DNA of 64,000 nucleotides from Fasciola hepatica (Eukaryota > Platyhelminthes > Trematoda > Plagiorchiida > Fasciolidae), in the NCBI GenBank assembly GCA_948099385.1, contig CANUEZ040000210.1, positions 131,501-195,500 of the forward strand. The letters are read 5' to 3'. Both the position numbers and the translations under genes were made by a program. How positions within the stretch are numbered: position 1 is the stretch's first letter; every line of letters begins with the position of its first letter. Positions 22,801 to 35,569 of this stretch are shown here, piece after piece. The notes under the pieces were generated by a model that saw nothing but the letters and a program-made list of their open reading frames with translations, was not told where the DNA came from and searched no databases.

Positions 22801-24592
22801 ACTATTGGGCATGAAAAATGCAAGTGAACTTTCCGTTGTCTAAGATACTAGTTCCGTGCCCAAACAGTACATTCTACGGATATTCGTACTGGTCGGTATG
22901 TTAGTATGCCTGAAGACAACAACTTGATGAATCGGCCAGCACCGGAAGCAGACTCACCCAAACCAGATGGTTAGTAAGTGGGGCACACACCATGCAACTG
23001 ATTCATACTGCTAAAGGTGATCCTGGTAATAGAAGCCTTGCGTTGATAAGAACTAATTTACTCATCATCTGGATAGTAGTGTTCGTTATACAATATGTGG
23101 GACACTGATGTCCTCAGACCTAAGATTGCATGTTTGTTTGTTTATTTATTGACTATTATGGTCTTGGAGAGAAGGACGTGTGCAAATTTTACCATGAACT
23201 TCAGTTCACAGAGTCTACTCGCACATATTAACACCGTCGATAAAATAAATGAATAAATAATTAGCGGTCTTCAACTCGCAGCACACTGACTGTAAGGGAA
23301 ACGGATTGTAAATAACTTGCTCGAATACTATGTAGAAAGAGGACACAGGGTTCACCTCACGCGGGGGAGTCTGCGAAGGGACCAGACACAGAGAAGGGTT
23401 AACCTTGGGAAATCACGTGATAGCAGGAAGAGTGAACGAAACGGACTAGTGAGAATGGAGTGGGGGAAACTGTTATTGGATAATAACCCAATGCTCTGTA
23501 GCGAAGGAATATATAGATCATTTCTTCTTTTTCGCATTATTCAGAGGCTGGTATTTGGGAGATCTTGTTAGCTTTTTAGGGCAGGTTTATCCTCCACTTA
23601 GTTATTTATTCATGAGTATTGATTGTGTCATAATTAGTTTCAAACGATGGAGGCATGCTGACGCAACTTTGTTACAGCCAGATCCACTCACACAGGCCCG
23701 GTAAGCAAGAGAACCACCTGGCCTTGGTTATGAGGCAGACTCGAGTGCATCGGATGGTCAGCAGTCATTCGAGAGTTTGGAACATGTGAGCACAGGTGAG
23801 TGTGCTCAGTCATGCGTATGAACATGAACATGTGTATGAATCAGTGTCCAGAGTGTGATGGACGATACATGGTTTTCAAATTCATATTGTCTCCTATCAT
23901 CCCATCAAATAGGAGTCACTCTCATCAATATCAGTTTGTTAGTCCATTTATGGTTACGCAAAGAAAACAGCATTTACAGTTAACTATTTCAAGTTTAACG
24001 GAAGCGATGACTAGTTGGCTAGTGCAGTACGTTATGCAGGTGATTATATACACCAATCAAACAAGAAAAATTGGCCCGTTTTAGTACTAACCGAATGAAT
24101 AAAAGAAGTTTCTCGTAATCCAGGTCATTGCGGTTTTCTTCTTGACGCCCGGTGCTTCAGCTACCAAACACCAGTCGTCCCCAGCTTCATACACTTTCAA
24201 GACGCATGACTTGGTATCAGGTGTATGAAATGTGCTTCTCACCGTCTAACTCATCTTCGTAAAAATGAACTGGTCATTTCACGCATATGAACTAGTTCAG
24301 TTTTGTTAGGCTACACATACACACAGAGTCAAGGTCAACTAACGTCGTCGCTTTGTTGGTCGTCTTCGTTTTTCCCTGGTTCTCTGCCCTTCAGTCACGC
24401 TGTCGACTCAGTGGTCACATCAGTCCTCCTTTAGCCCCTGCAAGTACTATTGCAAGTATCAACGAGAATTCAGCTCACAAGTTACTATCGCGATGTGGGT
24501 GATTACTGGACGGACATTTTCGTGGGAAGGTGACAAGTGACCAATGGCAAAGCCAACCGCATGTCTCTGTTTGCAAAGCGATGCCATTCGAG
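22801..24592. other. No supported feature
   Basis: Several frames of 60-95 codons exist without motifs. Nothing I can support. Confidence 0.35.
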
Positions 24593-24697
24593 CTTCATTT
24601 GAAATTACGTAAGATTCGCTTGAAGTTCCGACGGCTTCATTTGTATTCACGGCAGATTCACTTGAAGTTAGAACGCCTTCACTTGAAGTGTAAAATG
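24593..24697. repeat. 21-base tandem repeat, five units
   Basis: Five consecutive 21-base units (starting 24593, 24614, 24635, 24656, 24677) share a CTTCA/ATTC...TTGAAGT pattern. Because 21 is a multiple of three, each strand reads as a heptad: on the minus strand TSSE-type units (TSSEGVL, TSSESAV, NTNEAVG, TSSESYV), on the plus strand LHLKLRK-type units. Both frames stay open across the array and beyond (minus ORF of 104 codons, 24459-24773). Confidence 0.75.
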
Positions 24698-25949
24698 TAT
24701 AGTTCTGTGTCAACCGCGGTGAAAAGTGTGTAAGCCAATTGTTAGAAAGAGCAACGGAATACTTCAGAGGCAATAGAAAAAAGTGTCATTATGCAGAATG
24801 CTTCTTCCTATCAACTGAAGCTTTAGCATTGGGAAAGAAGCGAGCTTAAAATGCACCTACTTGGGGCTAAAACAGTGATCACTTTCGTGTCGAGTGTATG
24901 GCATACGATCTCCAAACAATAATTTTCTGATGTAAGAAACTACCTGGAAAAGCGCATCCCCTGTTCTCAGCACGCGACTGCTGTCACAGTCTTTGAATGT
25001 ATGACCCATCTGGTCATTATAGCAAGATTTTCTTTGGATGAACGTGAATTTCCCCCGTTTCATCTATGACGTGAGCAATAGTGGAAAATGAGGGGTTATC
25101 ATTTTAACCCTAAGTTATAACCTATCGGACAATATAACTTACCTCTTGAATTACAAGTGAAGACAATGAAGTTTCAAGAAAATCTTTCGTAACTCCAGGA
25201 GAATCCCGCGTAGTTTTAAGTACAACTCCCAGTCATACCACTCTTCAAACACAGGTAAGTGACTAGTTTGGCCGAGGTCACTCGTCATCCAGTTATGACC
25301 CACATCACGATAATAACTTCCATCACCGATGAAGTCGATTCTGGTTGATAAATGCTACAGACAGTGAGTGAGCTCACGAGAGGGGCGGAGGAGAGAGGTG
25401 TGACCACTGTTTACTACAAAGGCTCTGGTTGTTTTGTCGTGCGCATGCTACTTATTGAATCAGTAAGTAGTTGATTGCTCAAAACCGTTATGAACAAATA
25501 TGGATTGACAATGAACGCAAGTATTCACACGGACTGGGAGCAGTAAGATGAAAGAGGCATACAAACGGTACAGTTGTATCTTCCGGTCGGACTACCACCG
25601 CCTTCAAGTGGAATGAACCGCCAGTATGAAAATAGGTATTTTCATTACATTTGATTGATTTTTCTGACATTCAAAGGAGTTCTCGAGAAAAGCCGTTAGT
25701 TAGGCTCGTCTTCTAATCCCTGAAACAGTGACTGTGATACGTACGGAAAGCAAGACGCGGTCAAAATATACTGTACTGTGCTGCATCATACTGAGGATAT
25801 CTGTAAGTTAACAACTTAAGCATCAGCCATCAAAAGGAACGAAAAACAGTGACTGTCAAGTTGGGAACATCTCAAAAAATGAGCAGAAAAACGGGCAACC
25901 CAGAATCAGATATAACTAGCAGGGTTGTTGCAAAGTTCCTCCGCGACTT
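24698..25949. other. No supported feature
   Basis: Nothing recognised between the 21-base array and the LINE. Confidence 0.35.
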
Positions 25950-28690
25950 TCTTTTTGTTTATAAAAATACAAAAATAAAAAGGCACTGTAAAGTTGCGAT
26001 AAGAATTCGTACGGGACAGGATGAGTCCAATCTGGGGACCTGTAGAAGGATGTGAGCAGCAAACAGATAGGTCACGGCAAAGAGGTTGGATGGGTCATTA
26101 GGACTCTTTATGGCGAATGTTTCACAGGTAATGATGTGTGGAACACGTATTCTGTTGATGAATGAAGCTATGGAAATCACAGAAACACGACTGATGATGG
26201 CCAAACCAGGCCGTACTGAAAGAAAATCCTTTTTAAGTAGACCAGGAAAGATTACAGAAGAACAGTAAAGTGAGATTGGTAGAACACATTGGTGTATAAA
26301 TGAAATATTGACAGATTGCTTGACACCAGACTACCTTAGTCTGTGGATTTGAATAGAGAGTCGACGAAGTTTTTTTACACTGAGTAAAATGTGGGAGTTC
26401 CTTGTAAACTGGTGCTTAAAGTACTACCTAAGTAATTGATTGACTGAGCTCTGGAAACAGGGACAGAGTTACTGACCGATCGTTCATTGGGATAAACAAA
26501 TCGACAAAGAATGAATGTGCTTTCAAAACATTTGAAAGTATTGAAGTGTAGGGCAGAAAGAGACAAAAAGTTTTGAGTATTGCGTAATTTCTCCGAAAAA
26601 GAAGTGAAGTCGGGCTGATTGGAGACGGAAAAACAAAGTACCAAGTTCTAACCATACTCAAAAATATTGCACAGGATGAGCCGTGGATAGCTCGCTAATA
26701 TACGTAGTGAAAAGATAGGGGAAGAAAAGCACCCTGAAGAACACCAGGGTTATTCAGTAAGGGGTCCGGCAAGATGTTACCAACTTTCGTACGTTGGGTT
26801 CTGTTGAAAAAGTAGTCTTTTACCGATGTAAGCTAAGAAACCAGACTTCGAAAAGACCAAGGGGAAACCGAATCGAATGCAGAGGAGTAATTGAAAAAGA
26901 CAAAACAAATTGATTTCGCGGAAATTTTCAGACCTTTTGAAATGAAATGGCAAATTGCAGCAAATGAGTCCAGAGTGTACCTGTTGGGCTTGGGCGCGAA
27001 TCGATAAGGGCTTTTGGGAACAACAGGAGAGGAACGTGATTGGCTAAGGATAGCGTAACACGTCAATTACAATAAAGAGAGAGTGTTTGCCGTAGGACGA
27101 AATAGTTTCGAGAAAAATATTAGAAATGGAGTATTTGGAAATAAGCGCAACTGTTACAGGCTTCCAGGAGTTAGGCTCAGAACCGGTATCAACGGATTTG
27201 TTTGAGTGAAGTTATTTCCACGTTAGCGGAAGTGTTCCATATTTTAAAAAAGTGAGGGAAAAGCCACCTAGACGGACAGCCAAAGCCACCTTTAAGATTT
27301 ATAGAAGCCGACAGACTTCTTTAACTTCGGAAGGAACATAGAGCTTATAGGAGGGTAGTATGTCCGTGGATGGGTGAATAAATGCTGCATTCAGATTGGC
27401 TGCACCCGACAGTAGAGTTGATTGACCGGAACCGTTGACTGCTCGGAAGCTTGATTCCGTGTTAAATAATTTCTCTGTTCGCGGTACTCCAAAATTTGGT
27501 TGAGGAAAGACTTATTCAAGCGTTGTATCTCACGGTTGATCGGGATATCTTAACGTTTCACAAAGCCCCGGTTATATAGCTTGCAGGCTTGTTCCTTTTA
27601 GCTTCCTCAGAGATCTTACCAACGGAGAAGCTATCCTGCTGTAGCTAAAAGAACCGTTTCCAAGGGGCAATGTAGGTCAAATGTTGCATACAGTGTCATC
27701 GTGAATAACAATACAGGGTAAAGGAAACATTCAGATTAGAACCATGAAAACACCGCGGAATGGGATCTTTTAGAAAAAAAAACAGTGTTAGAGGCTGACA
27801 AATTTCTCGTAATCACTTTTATCTGTTTGTTCTTCGCGAATGAAGAGTGAGCAAAAAGTGGGCGAATTTTGGTTCTTGAAGTAATAAAGACCTGACCACT
27901 CGCTGAACACAGGAGCTTTCAGGTGTAAGTGGAAAAGTTCAAGGTGTTTTGGGATTGCAGACTAAAACAGCGTTACTCCTGGTTGGTTTAAGACGTAATT
28001 CACTCAAACCAAAATTGAGAAGGGGTAAGGTGAATGTATGGTTGAAGTCTCCGAGGACAATTCGTAGACTGTAAGAAAGAAAAAGAACTAAAACAGGTTT
28101 AAAAGTTGCAAAAACTGTTTTATGTCTCCTAGGTAGCAACAGGGAGCTATATACAAGTTACTGATCACCGAATCTTGAAAAAAACGAAAGTTTTGGATGA
28201 TATGCAACAATGAGGCAGTCAATACCATTACAGGAGAGAGAAGAGATAACTCCAGACTTGCTCGGCCACTGGGAATTGAAGTAGGCTACCATACCGCTAC
28301 CTGTTGTTTTTCTGCATTGTTCCCTGTTTTGACGAAAGCACTGAAAGTTCTCAAGGATAACGAACTAGTCTCCAATGAGTTCGTTTACCAAAGACTCTTG
28401 GATACAATCTACGCAGATATTCTTATGAATTAGAGAGTCCAGAATACTGGTTACGAATGGCACCTTTCCTAACACGGACCGAATATTAGTACTGACCAAA
28501 GAAGGAACCGTCAGTTTCTTTGGTGTTGTGCAACTAAGAGCAGTCTGCCAACCAGCAAGCTTGTCTGTCTTTGTCCAGCACAATTTCAGCCCATCTGAGT
28601 AAAATCTACTCGTGGTTGATGAAATGGAAAGCAGTATATCTCGAATCCAAATGAAGGTCTGCTTTGGGTAGCAAAACTCAAGGTGATATC
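25950..28690 (-). mobile_element. CR1/jockey-type LINE (decayed, near full span)
   Basis: Reading on the minus strand: an endonuclease start near 28510-28365 (VSTNIRSVLGK, then CIQESLVNE), an LGDFN endonuclease motif near 28060, and RT with FNYSSAFDSVP near 26900-26850. RT/connection sequence follows at 26660-26380, and the C-terminal tail (VPRLDSSCPVRILIAT) at 26220-25960. Frames change many times. The 5' part aligns with the LINE at 12500-12650. Confidence 0.75.
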
Positions 28691-29384
28691 GATAGTTAAT
28701 GGGAATAATTCCTAACTGACAATGACTCTCGACACAACAGTTTGGAGCACAGCTAATCGTGGGTGCGCGTACTTGCGGAGGAAAAACATGACTACTGAGT
28801 TGATTGCGTGACTGAAGGACAAAAGACCAGGCACAGATTGAGACAACCAACAAATTGACACCGTTAGTTGATCTTGTGTCAAGATATTACAGTGGTCACC
28901 AATAGGTCTGACAGACTATGAACCCAGTGGCTGAAGTAGAAATAAAACGAAAATAATGGTGGGTTGTTGGTGACGACCACAAGAAATGCCGACAGAGACG
29001 GGAGTTAATAGACAGTATTACTAAATGAAATAAGTGACGCTGGAAAATCATTATCTACTGATTAATATAGCTGCCTGATTAACAAAGCCTCGGTTGTTGG
29101 TAGAAGAAAGGCGCTTGAAAGCCTGTGAAAAGAATTTCGCTCTATATTCACTTGTTATGCTATGTACTCGTGAGGGGAGATCCAGCATTCGTGATGATTT
29201 TCTGCAACTAGGTCGTTCTCCACTCTTGCTGACTGAAGCCCTGTTCAGAATCCTCGGCAGTTATCTTCGTATAATGCTGCGGTTTCACTCCGCCTCATAT
29301 CGATCAGATCCAGGACAGGTAGTCGATGAGTGCTGGTAAATGGAGAATAAATATGAGATAATATGATTTATCATTCGGTATCAG
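28691..29384. other. No supported feature
   Basis: Nothing beyond possible 5' LINE remnants. Confidence 0.35.
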
Positions 29385-29590
29385 CAGTCAGCCAACCACT
29401 GAAAACTATAAAAGCAATGTACGGCTGATTCATCCTTGCTGTGAATCATCATGGGAGTAGATAACTTTGCGGGAAATGGCTTGCTACCGTTAAAAGTTAG
29501 TGTAATGCACATGTTCAACAAACCTTCTAGAACAGGCCCGGATAGATTGGTGGTTAGGAGTTCGACACACAACTACAGTTCAGTTGTGGC
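29385..29590. repeat. Hammerhead SINE family H1, divergent pair (copy c)
   Basis: The left part (29385-29452) is a minus-strand tail plus hammerhead: TGATGATTC complement at 29443-29451 and GTA site complement at 29420-29422, with GAAAC mutated to GAATC. The right part (about 29452-29590) is a plus-strand 5' head (TTGCGGGAAATGGC..., ATGTTCAACAAACC, then GCCCGGATAGATTGGTGG, an A-box-like block). The heads point inward. Confidence 0.65.
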
Positions 29591-30959
29591 TCAATGTGTG
29601 TTCTAACCACAAGAACACACAATATTAGTACTCAAACGTTTTAGGGAACGGAAATTTAGAAGTATCTTGAACGTCATGCCTTGTCTCAGTCGCCATAGAT
29701 GCCCACCGTTGCATGAAAACTCAAGTATCACGAATAAATTTCATTTTGATGCATCATGCAACACCATCTTCAGTCTAAATATGAACACCAGATGCATGGG
29801 CACTAGATTTATAATTCGTGATTCCAAAGCAGATGTTCACGAATTACTGCAAAATATTCACCGACGAACATCCATTGACGAAGTTCACAGTAGATGCGGA
29901 TAATTTCCTTGCTCTTCTAAGTGTGAGACTATCGCCAATGGAGGTGGCCATATGAGAAGGAGGAAGGTTCTTGACTGTACTACGTAGAAGCGGTATACAG
30001 ATTTCTCTCGTTTTATCTCTTTCTGATATGATTCAAGCCGAATGAGGTGTCTGGTCTACAGGGCATAAAATATCTGCAACTAGGAGGTGATTAGAAGATC
30101 GGGTATATAGGAGAAGCACTGCTAACACGGTTATCCAGAACCATTTATTTAACAAAATATAGGGGAAAATTAATAGGAAAAGAAAACATAAGTGACCAAT
30201 AAGAAGAAAGTGTTTTCAAATGTCCCTTTAAGGGTGACTGATCCTTGGTAATGGCCACTTGTTTGAGGTCCTTGAGAAGTCTTTATCCGCTGCAGATTGT
30301 AGCGTCCTGTCAAAAGTTAAGCACTTGAGTGGTCGGCAGTCCAAGAATAGGTTGCCTCATCAGTCCCAGTCATTAGTTCTAACTAGTTGTATATGCTCTT
30401 GTAGTACATTTTATACTACTCCAATGAAGAGAAGCTCATTTAAAGGACAGCAGGATATGAAACGTCATGTCTTCGTAAGGAAACGGTTCCGGACAGTCGA
30501 CAATGCAATTCAACAACACTCAGTTGATGGTGTACAACAAATCGATCCGATGATAGCTTTAAACCGGTCCCGCCGGTTCTAAGACTTCACAACACAGGAT
30601 TATGCAAGCGGTTGATTACGACGGTCAAATCCGTAGCAATTCGAAGAATAAAGACAGAATTGTGTAAGTAGCATAACTTTTTGCAACTGTTGCTATTGTC
30701 GTGGCCAGAACAGGTGTTTCTCTCTATGATTTCCAAGTATCAACACTCAGGCCTTCATTTTTTTGCTCCAGCCTTACAATATGTTTTTCCCTTCTCTGTT
30801 GTCACAAATTTCACAAATAATTTCGTTCACATCAGTGTTGTAAGAATCATCTGTTTCTAACATGTTCCCATCATGCTGAATTTGTTAAACTCTGTGAGGA
30901 TAAATTTATCATGAGCGGTTTATCTGTTAGCTTATGGTACTTTTGATTGTGTGATCAGT
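29591..30959. other. No supported feature
   Basis: Frames of 78 and 107 codons at 29667-29903 and 30259-30582 (+) have no recognisable motif or good splice pairs. Confidence 0.3.
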
Positions 30960-31860
30960 TTTAACCTTTTCTCTTTTGCATAGTTAAGCTTAGAATGCAT
31001 GAGTTAGTAAATACAGCTCGTGCGTTGTACATAGACAAATGCTTCGAGATAAAAACCACATTTAAATATGTAACATCAATACAGTCTTTTCTGCATGGCA
31101 GGATAGCTATGCTTACTAACGTTTCCTTCACAGAAAACCTGTGGATGAATCTTTCCAATATTTCCGACATTTTGTTGTGCCTTTACAAAAAAGATTGGAT
31201 ATTCTAGTCTTTTAAAATTCACTCCCTCCCTGTTCATAAACGGCAACTGCCTTCGGAGCAATTCAGCGTCGAAGTATCTCGGAGTTGCCTTTTACCGCGA
31301 CCTTTTTTGGTCGGAACATGTCACCGCGGTCTTCCTGAAGATAAGACTGCTTGTGTTTTATGTTCGAAGACTCAAATTCTTTAGTACTCCTCTTTATTTC
31401 ATCCAAAATTTGTTTACTCCCGCATTCTACCTCACTAGCTCTAAGATTTTCTTGTAATACTCACCAAATTGCTTGTTAAGTATTGTAAACGCATTGTTCG
31501 CTCCTTGAAGCTCTTATCTAGAGATGGTGGTATACCCGGAAATCAATTAATTTATTTTATAACGTCCCAATACCTCTATTCATGTAGAAGGTTCTGCCGT
31601 AGGGTATTGTGTGACGAATCGCGTCCGCTTTAACTCGGTCTTAGTTATTGCATTTCTAAGTCATTCACAAAATTCAGATTTGAACTCCAGTATGCTCGTA
31701 CGTAGACCTAACCGTAAAGCTATCTTTACAGAACAAAACTCAGGAATGAGCTAATATTTTATTTCACTTTTTCTACTACTGTGTAATTGATATAGCTGCT
31801 GGATATCCACCTTTTGGTGTTTGAAACATATAACTGAATTGACTTGACAACAGATCGAGA
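30960..31860 (+). mobile_element. CR1/jockey-type LINE, RT thumb to 3' end
   Basis: Frames around 31265-31400 read SKYLGVAFYRDLFWSEHV, then FYVRRLKFFSTP, the conserved KYLGV...W..H block after the RT palm in CR1 elements. Further tail sequence extends to about 31550. The end carries GAATTGACTTGACAAC near 31835-31850, the same terminal motif as the LINE ending at 16735. No YADD palm remains. Confidence 0.65.
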
Positions 31861-33084
31861 AGCTTCTTATTCGACAGTTCTTAGAGAAACTTCGCAAGAG
31901 AATGTCACCTGGGTTTCCATTCCAATAATCAAAAAAGAAACAAGGTTGCGTGCTGAATATTAAAGCGTAACGTTGTTTTTATTATCTGGTTGGTTGAAAA
32001 GACTAACATTAATTGTATTACCACTTATCTTTTACTTGCATGAAATGATTATAAGAGCTGCTTGTTTAACTGTGACTGTCTTTATGTTTCGTTGGCCAGT
32101 CGACACGTATTGACCTACAAAACTTTTACAAATTACCAACACTGAAAGCTTGATTGTTGTCCGGTAAACAACATCAGATTGTCGTAAACTATGAAAACAG
32201 GAAGAACTGTAAGAGTAGTGTGATGAATTAAGCCATATACTCCCTAAAAATAGCATACAGGACTGACTATGATTACAGCCAATGGAGAGAAGAGGAATGT
32301 GAGAACGTCAAGTGGATAGAACACATAGTGAATTAAAAAACAGTTAGAAGAAGAATGTGACAGAACCCTCTAACCGGAAAACTGTTCTACTGTCCTTCAT
32401 TTTAGAACCATCATCTAAATTAGATGTCTGGCTGAACCTTAACCATTTGAGTACAGGCAGCAAAGATAAAGGCTGACCCATCAGTCGTTTGCTAGAACTA
32501 AAATGTATGGTTTAGTAAAGAAGCGGATGTCCCAACTTTGTACCAGTGTCATCTGAAATCGGGGATAATTGTAAAAAGTTGCGCAACGCGTGAGAATACT
32601 TCCCATAAACGCAAGAGTTATCTTTGAACACGGGAAGTGAACTAACAATAAAAATCAAACAGGCCAAGACAGAAAAATAATCTAACTGAATTGACTTCAG
32701 CGAACAGTACGGATAGCGGTAAACATTGGGATTTATTCAAAAATTTCGTAAATTGTATTTGTCGCACTTTAGTAATTATTAATTTAATTGGATATTGTGA
32801 ATTAGGCAGACATTTAGTTCCTAATTTTGATGGGCTCAGGTTAATCTGTCTGGAAGCTAACTGATGGATATCATACCTAGCTGTCTTTCGCAATCCTAAT
32901 ATCCCCATAGTGTTCTTGCCCTAAAATGTGTTTATCATTTCCTAGCTTCAGTTCCGGAAAAAGTGCTGCTTTTAGTGAAAATATACAAACACTCACTTTG
33001 TCGCTCCTCTTGTTTATTTTATCCTAAAATGAATTAATTTTTTAGAATGAAATATTTGTTTTCCTGATCTGGTTATCACCTCAG
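31861..33084. other. No supported feature
   Basis: AT-rich stretch with short frames only. Confidence 0.35.
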
Positions 33085-33284
33085 TTCGTGTGAGTTTGGA
33101 AGTGCGGAGAAACGGAGATCGTGTAGTGTTTTTCTTTCATTTTGGTACAGACGAAAACATTTTAGACCGGGTAGCTGTCTCACTACGGGAGTGCTTTGAA
33201 GCAGAGATCATTGGATGTGATAAAGTAGGGTTGAGCATATCCGTTCTACTTCCCTATTGTCGACAACAAACAAATTCTGCTTGA
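33085..33284 (+). CDS. Candidate terminal exon, function unknown
   Basis: A pyrimidine-rich tract and TCACCTCAG acceptor precede a 200-base open segment that completes one codon and then encodes about 65 residues to TGA (33282-33284). It starts RVSLEVRRNGDRVVFFF and holds an alternating hydrophobic pattern that looks like folded protein sequence. No upstream exon could be linked and I recognise no family. It could also be retroelement debris. Confidence 0.3.
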
Positions 33285-34084
33285 ATTCTGCCGACGGGTG
33301 GGCACTTATCCACCTAATCGAAGGGGCGAGAAAACCTATACAGAACATCAACTACGACGTTGCAAGTACCACTTTTGGGTGACACTAGTGTTCGTTTATC
33401 GAGCAAGAAACCAGCTGCATAGAATCGTGTCCTAGTGGTTGTTCACACGATATAAAGGCGCACATGATTAGCCAACTGAGACAAATAAGAACGTGACTAA
33501 GACGCATCAGACAACAGACCAGTTTAAAAGTCACACATTGTGAGTGGCTGGTAAATTATTCGCATTATAATACCCTCATTTAAACACAGAGTATTTAAAA
33601 TTGTAACAAAGAAACAAAGGGGAAAGTGTTACTCGTTGCTCTGGTCAGCATTTTTCATGCTTCAAGTACACACTAAATGTGTCGTAAAATCAACAAATCA
33701 CGGAATGTTTAGAAATACCAACCATCGACTCTTTGCATTGCATGGGTCTTCCGTCGATCCTCAAGTTCCTAAGTTGTTAGATGATCCACATGTGCTACGC
33801 GCCACGGCGTCTGTTCACCGCCTCCCAATTTGGTGATAAACAGTAACAGGACAATTATTGAGACCATTTTTGGTTCTCCGCTTCAAGTTTTAAGGTCGAG
33901 TTATCAGTTTCACCCAACTGATACGCTGAGCCTTTGTGGCCAAGGGGTGTGTCACCTCAACTGAAATTATCGCGCGCAGGAAAGAAAAATATTCTGCAGA
34001 ACAGCCTCGAACTTATAAAGTGAAGCAATTGTCAACTAGGGCACAAGATTTCCATACTACTTTGCTAAATGGACCACCATCAAA
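33285..34084. other. No supported feature
   Basis: Nothing recognised before the PLE cluster. Confidence 0.35.
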
Positions 34085-34830
34085 TATCCACACAACAGGG
34101 GCCATCTGAGAACATAGGAAAGGATTGTAGAGTCGGATAATCACAGCTTCGATTGTGGCTAAGATGCGACAATCGACCAGTCTTGACTGGTTGCCTCGGA
34201 CTTTGTAAATGGTGTGGAAGGTGTTTATTACCTCGATTGAATGGTTTGACTCCACAAGGTGTGAACACAGCATTCGTAATTGTCTTAATTGCTCCAGTGT
34301 TCAACCAAGCCGGGTGGCGTCCACGAACACGTTCGGATAAGCGTCTAGTCTTGCGGCCAAAGTACCTGGTTCCAAATGAACAGATGAATGAATACACACA
34401 AAAGATGCTACAAAATCTACCACTCTATCCTTCAGTCGAAAACAGACTATCGGTTTGAACTCAGACGTAGTTTTTAGATGTGCAGTGTCGAATGTTCTAC
34501 TGACTGCTCCTGTTAGTCTCCGTTGAATAACTTCAGTTTCCGTATCTCCTTTGAATGGTAAACGGACAAATACGGGATTCTTTTCGACTACTGTCCGTTT
34601 TTGCCTCTATTCATGTCTTTGCACCGTCTTTCCAATAAACCGCTTAGGATAGCTGTTTCTGGGAAAGCAGTTCGTAGAAAATGATGTTCAGTTCCTTATT
34701 GTGTCTTCTGTGCAGATTTTCCTTGTTCTATTAACCCACCAACGTACTAGATCTCTCTTCCTTATGAGCGGTGCGAAACTGTGAAAATGAATGTATTGTT
34801 CGTTCCAAGTTGCTTTCCCATGCACTGCTA
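34085..34830 (-). mobile_element. Penelope-like element, linker plus GIY-YIG endonuclease (copy B, inverted)
   Basis: On the minus strand, 34790-34470 gives the PLE linker between RT and endonuclease (a PFKGD-like block near 34555, then RRLTGAVSRTF). From 34455 comes the GIY-YIG endonuclease: CVYSF-CSFGTRYFGRKTRR with LSERVRGRHPAWLN, then HSIEVINTFHTIYKV. Positions 34110-34455 form a near-perfect inverted repeat with 34835-35185. It breaks off at about 34110. Confidence 0.8.
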
Positions 34831-35185
34831 ACTATCGGAAACCATCACTTCGTCTGTTTTCGACCGAAAGAAAGAGTGGTAGATTTTGCAGCATCTTTTG
34901 TGTGTATTCATTCATCTGTTCATTTGGAACCAGGTACTTTGGCCGCAAGACTAGACGCTTATCCGAACGTGTTCGTGGACGCCACCCGGCTTGGTTGAAC
35001 ACTGGAGCAATTATTACAATTACGAATGTTGTGTTCACATCTTGTGGAGTCAAACCATTCAATCGAGGTGATAAACACTTTCCACACCATTTACAAAGTC
35101 CGAGGCAACCAGTCAAGACTGGTCGATTGTCTCATCTTAGCCACAATCGAAGCTGTGATTATCCGACTCTACAATCCTTTCCTGT
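34110..35185. repeat. Large inverted repeat of PLE endonuclease sequence
   Basis: The left arm is 34110-34455, the right arm 34835-35185, with a spacer of about 380 bases. By eye the arms differ at only roughly one base in twenty. The 5' ends of both endonuclease copies face each other (head-to-head). Transcribed through, it would form a dsRNA hairpin of about 345 bp. Confidence 0.85.
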
Positions 35186-35340
35186 ATGCTCAGAAACAGT
35201 TTGTGCAACTACTCCAAAGTTATTCTCTGTGACCAGTTTCACACACTCACACAAACCCATACACACCCTCGTGCACAGACAGATTAGAATGATTATTCCC
35301 CCTCATTGTTTTGAGTCGTATTCAGTGATAAGTATTGTAT
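34835..35340 (+). mobile_element. Penelope-like element, GIY-YIG endonuclease and 3' UTR (copy C)
   Basis: The open frame 34791-35342 contains the GIY-YIG signature region (GTRYFGRKTRR, then LSERVRG, about 34924-34990). After a frame change at about 35026 it continues with HSIEVINTFHTIYKV and EAVIIRLYNPFL. The 3' UTR with the CA-rich CACACACTCACACAAACC run follows. In PLE terms this is the pseudo-LTR lying upstream of the ORF copy that starts at 35656. Confidence 0.8.
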
Positions 35341-35344
35341 AACA

Positions 35345-35569
35345 TGATTCATCATGCAGCTTCAAAGCTCAACTCACCATTGAAAACTATGGAAGCACTG
35401 CTCAGCTGTTTCATCATTGCTTGGAATCATCAGCCGTGCACATAATCCGAGCTCCCATGGGGACTCGAACACGGGGTGAACGATTGTGAATCGAACACCT
35501 TAACCACAAGGCTATCCGGGATGGCTCTGAATGGTTTGTTGAACATCTACACTGCATGATATAGCACCC
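35345..35569 (-). repeat. tRNA-headed hammerhead SINE, family H1 (copy d, near full length)
   Basis: On the minus strand: a 5' head (GGGTGCTATATCATGCAG, then ATGTTCAACAAACC), an A box (GCCTTGTGGTTAAGG, 35497-35511), a B box (GTTCGAGTCC, 35461-35470), a hammerhead (35393-35441), and a tail with TTTTCAATGGTGAG and GCATGATGAATCATG. It sits between the PLE 3' UTR and the next PLE ORF, followed by an inverted copy of its own head at 35618. Confidence 0.8.
35393..35441 (-). ncRNA. Hammerhead ribozyme motif (type I, H1 family)
   Basis: An intact CTGATGA (complement 35427-35433) and TGAAAC (35408-35413) are separated by a weakened helix II. Helix III is AC/GA with AGCT, so the cleavage triplet is GAG instead of GTA. 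Helix I pairs GTGCACGG with CAGTGC at five of six positions. The damaged cleavage site suggests it is inactive. Confidence 0.6.

Noticed and set aside
30340..30380. Minus-strand CTGATGAGG resembling a hammerhead
   Set aside because: No helix II partner and no GAAA box follow.
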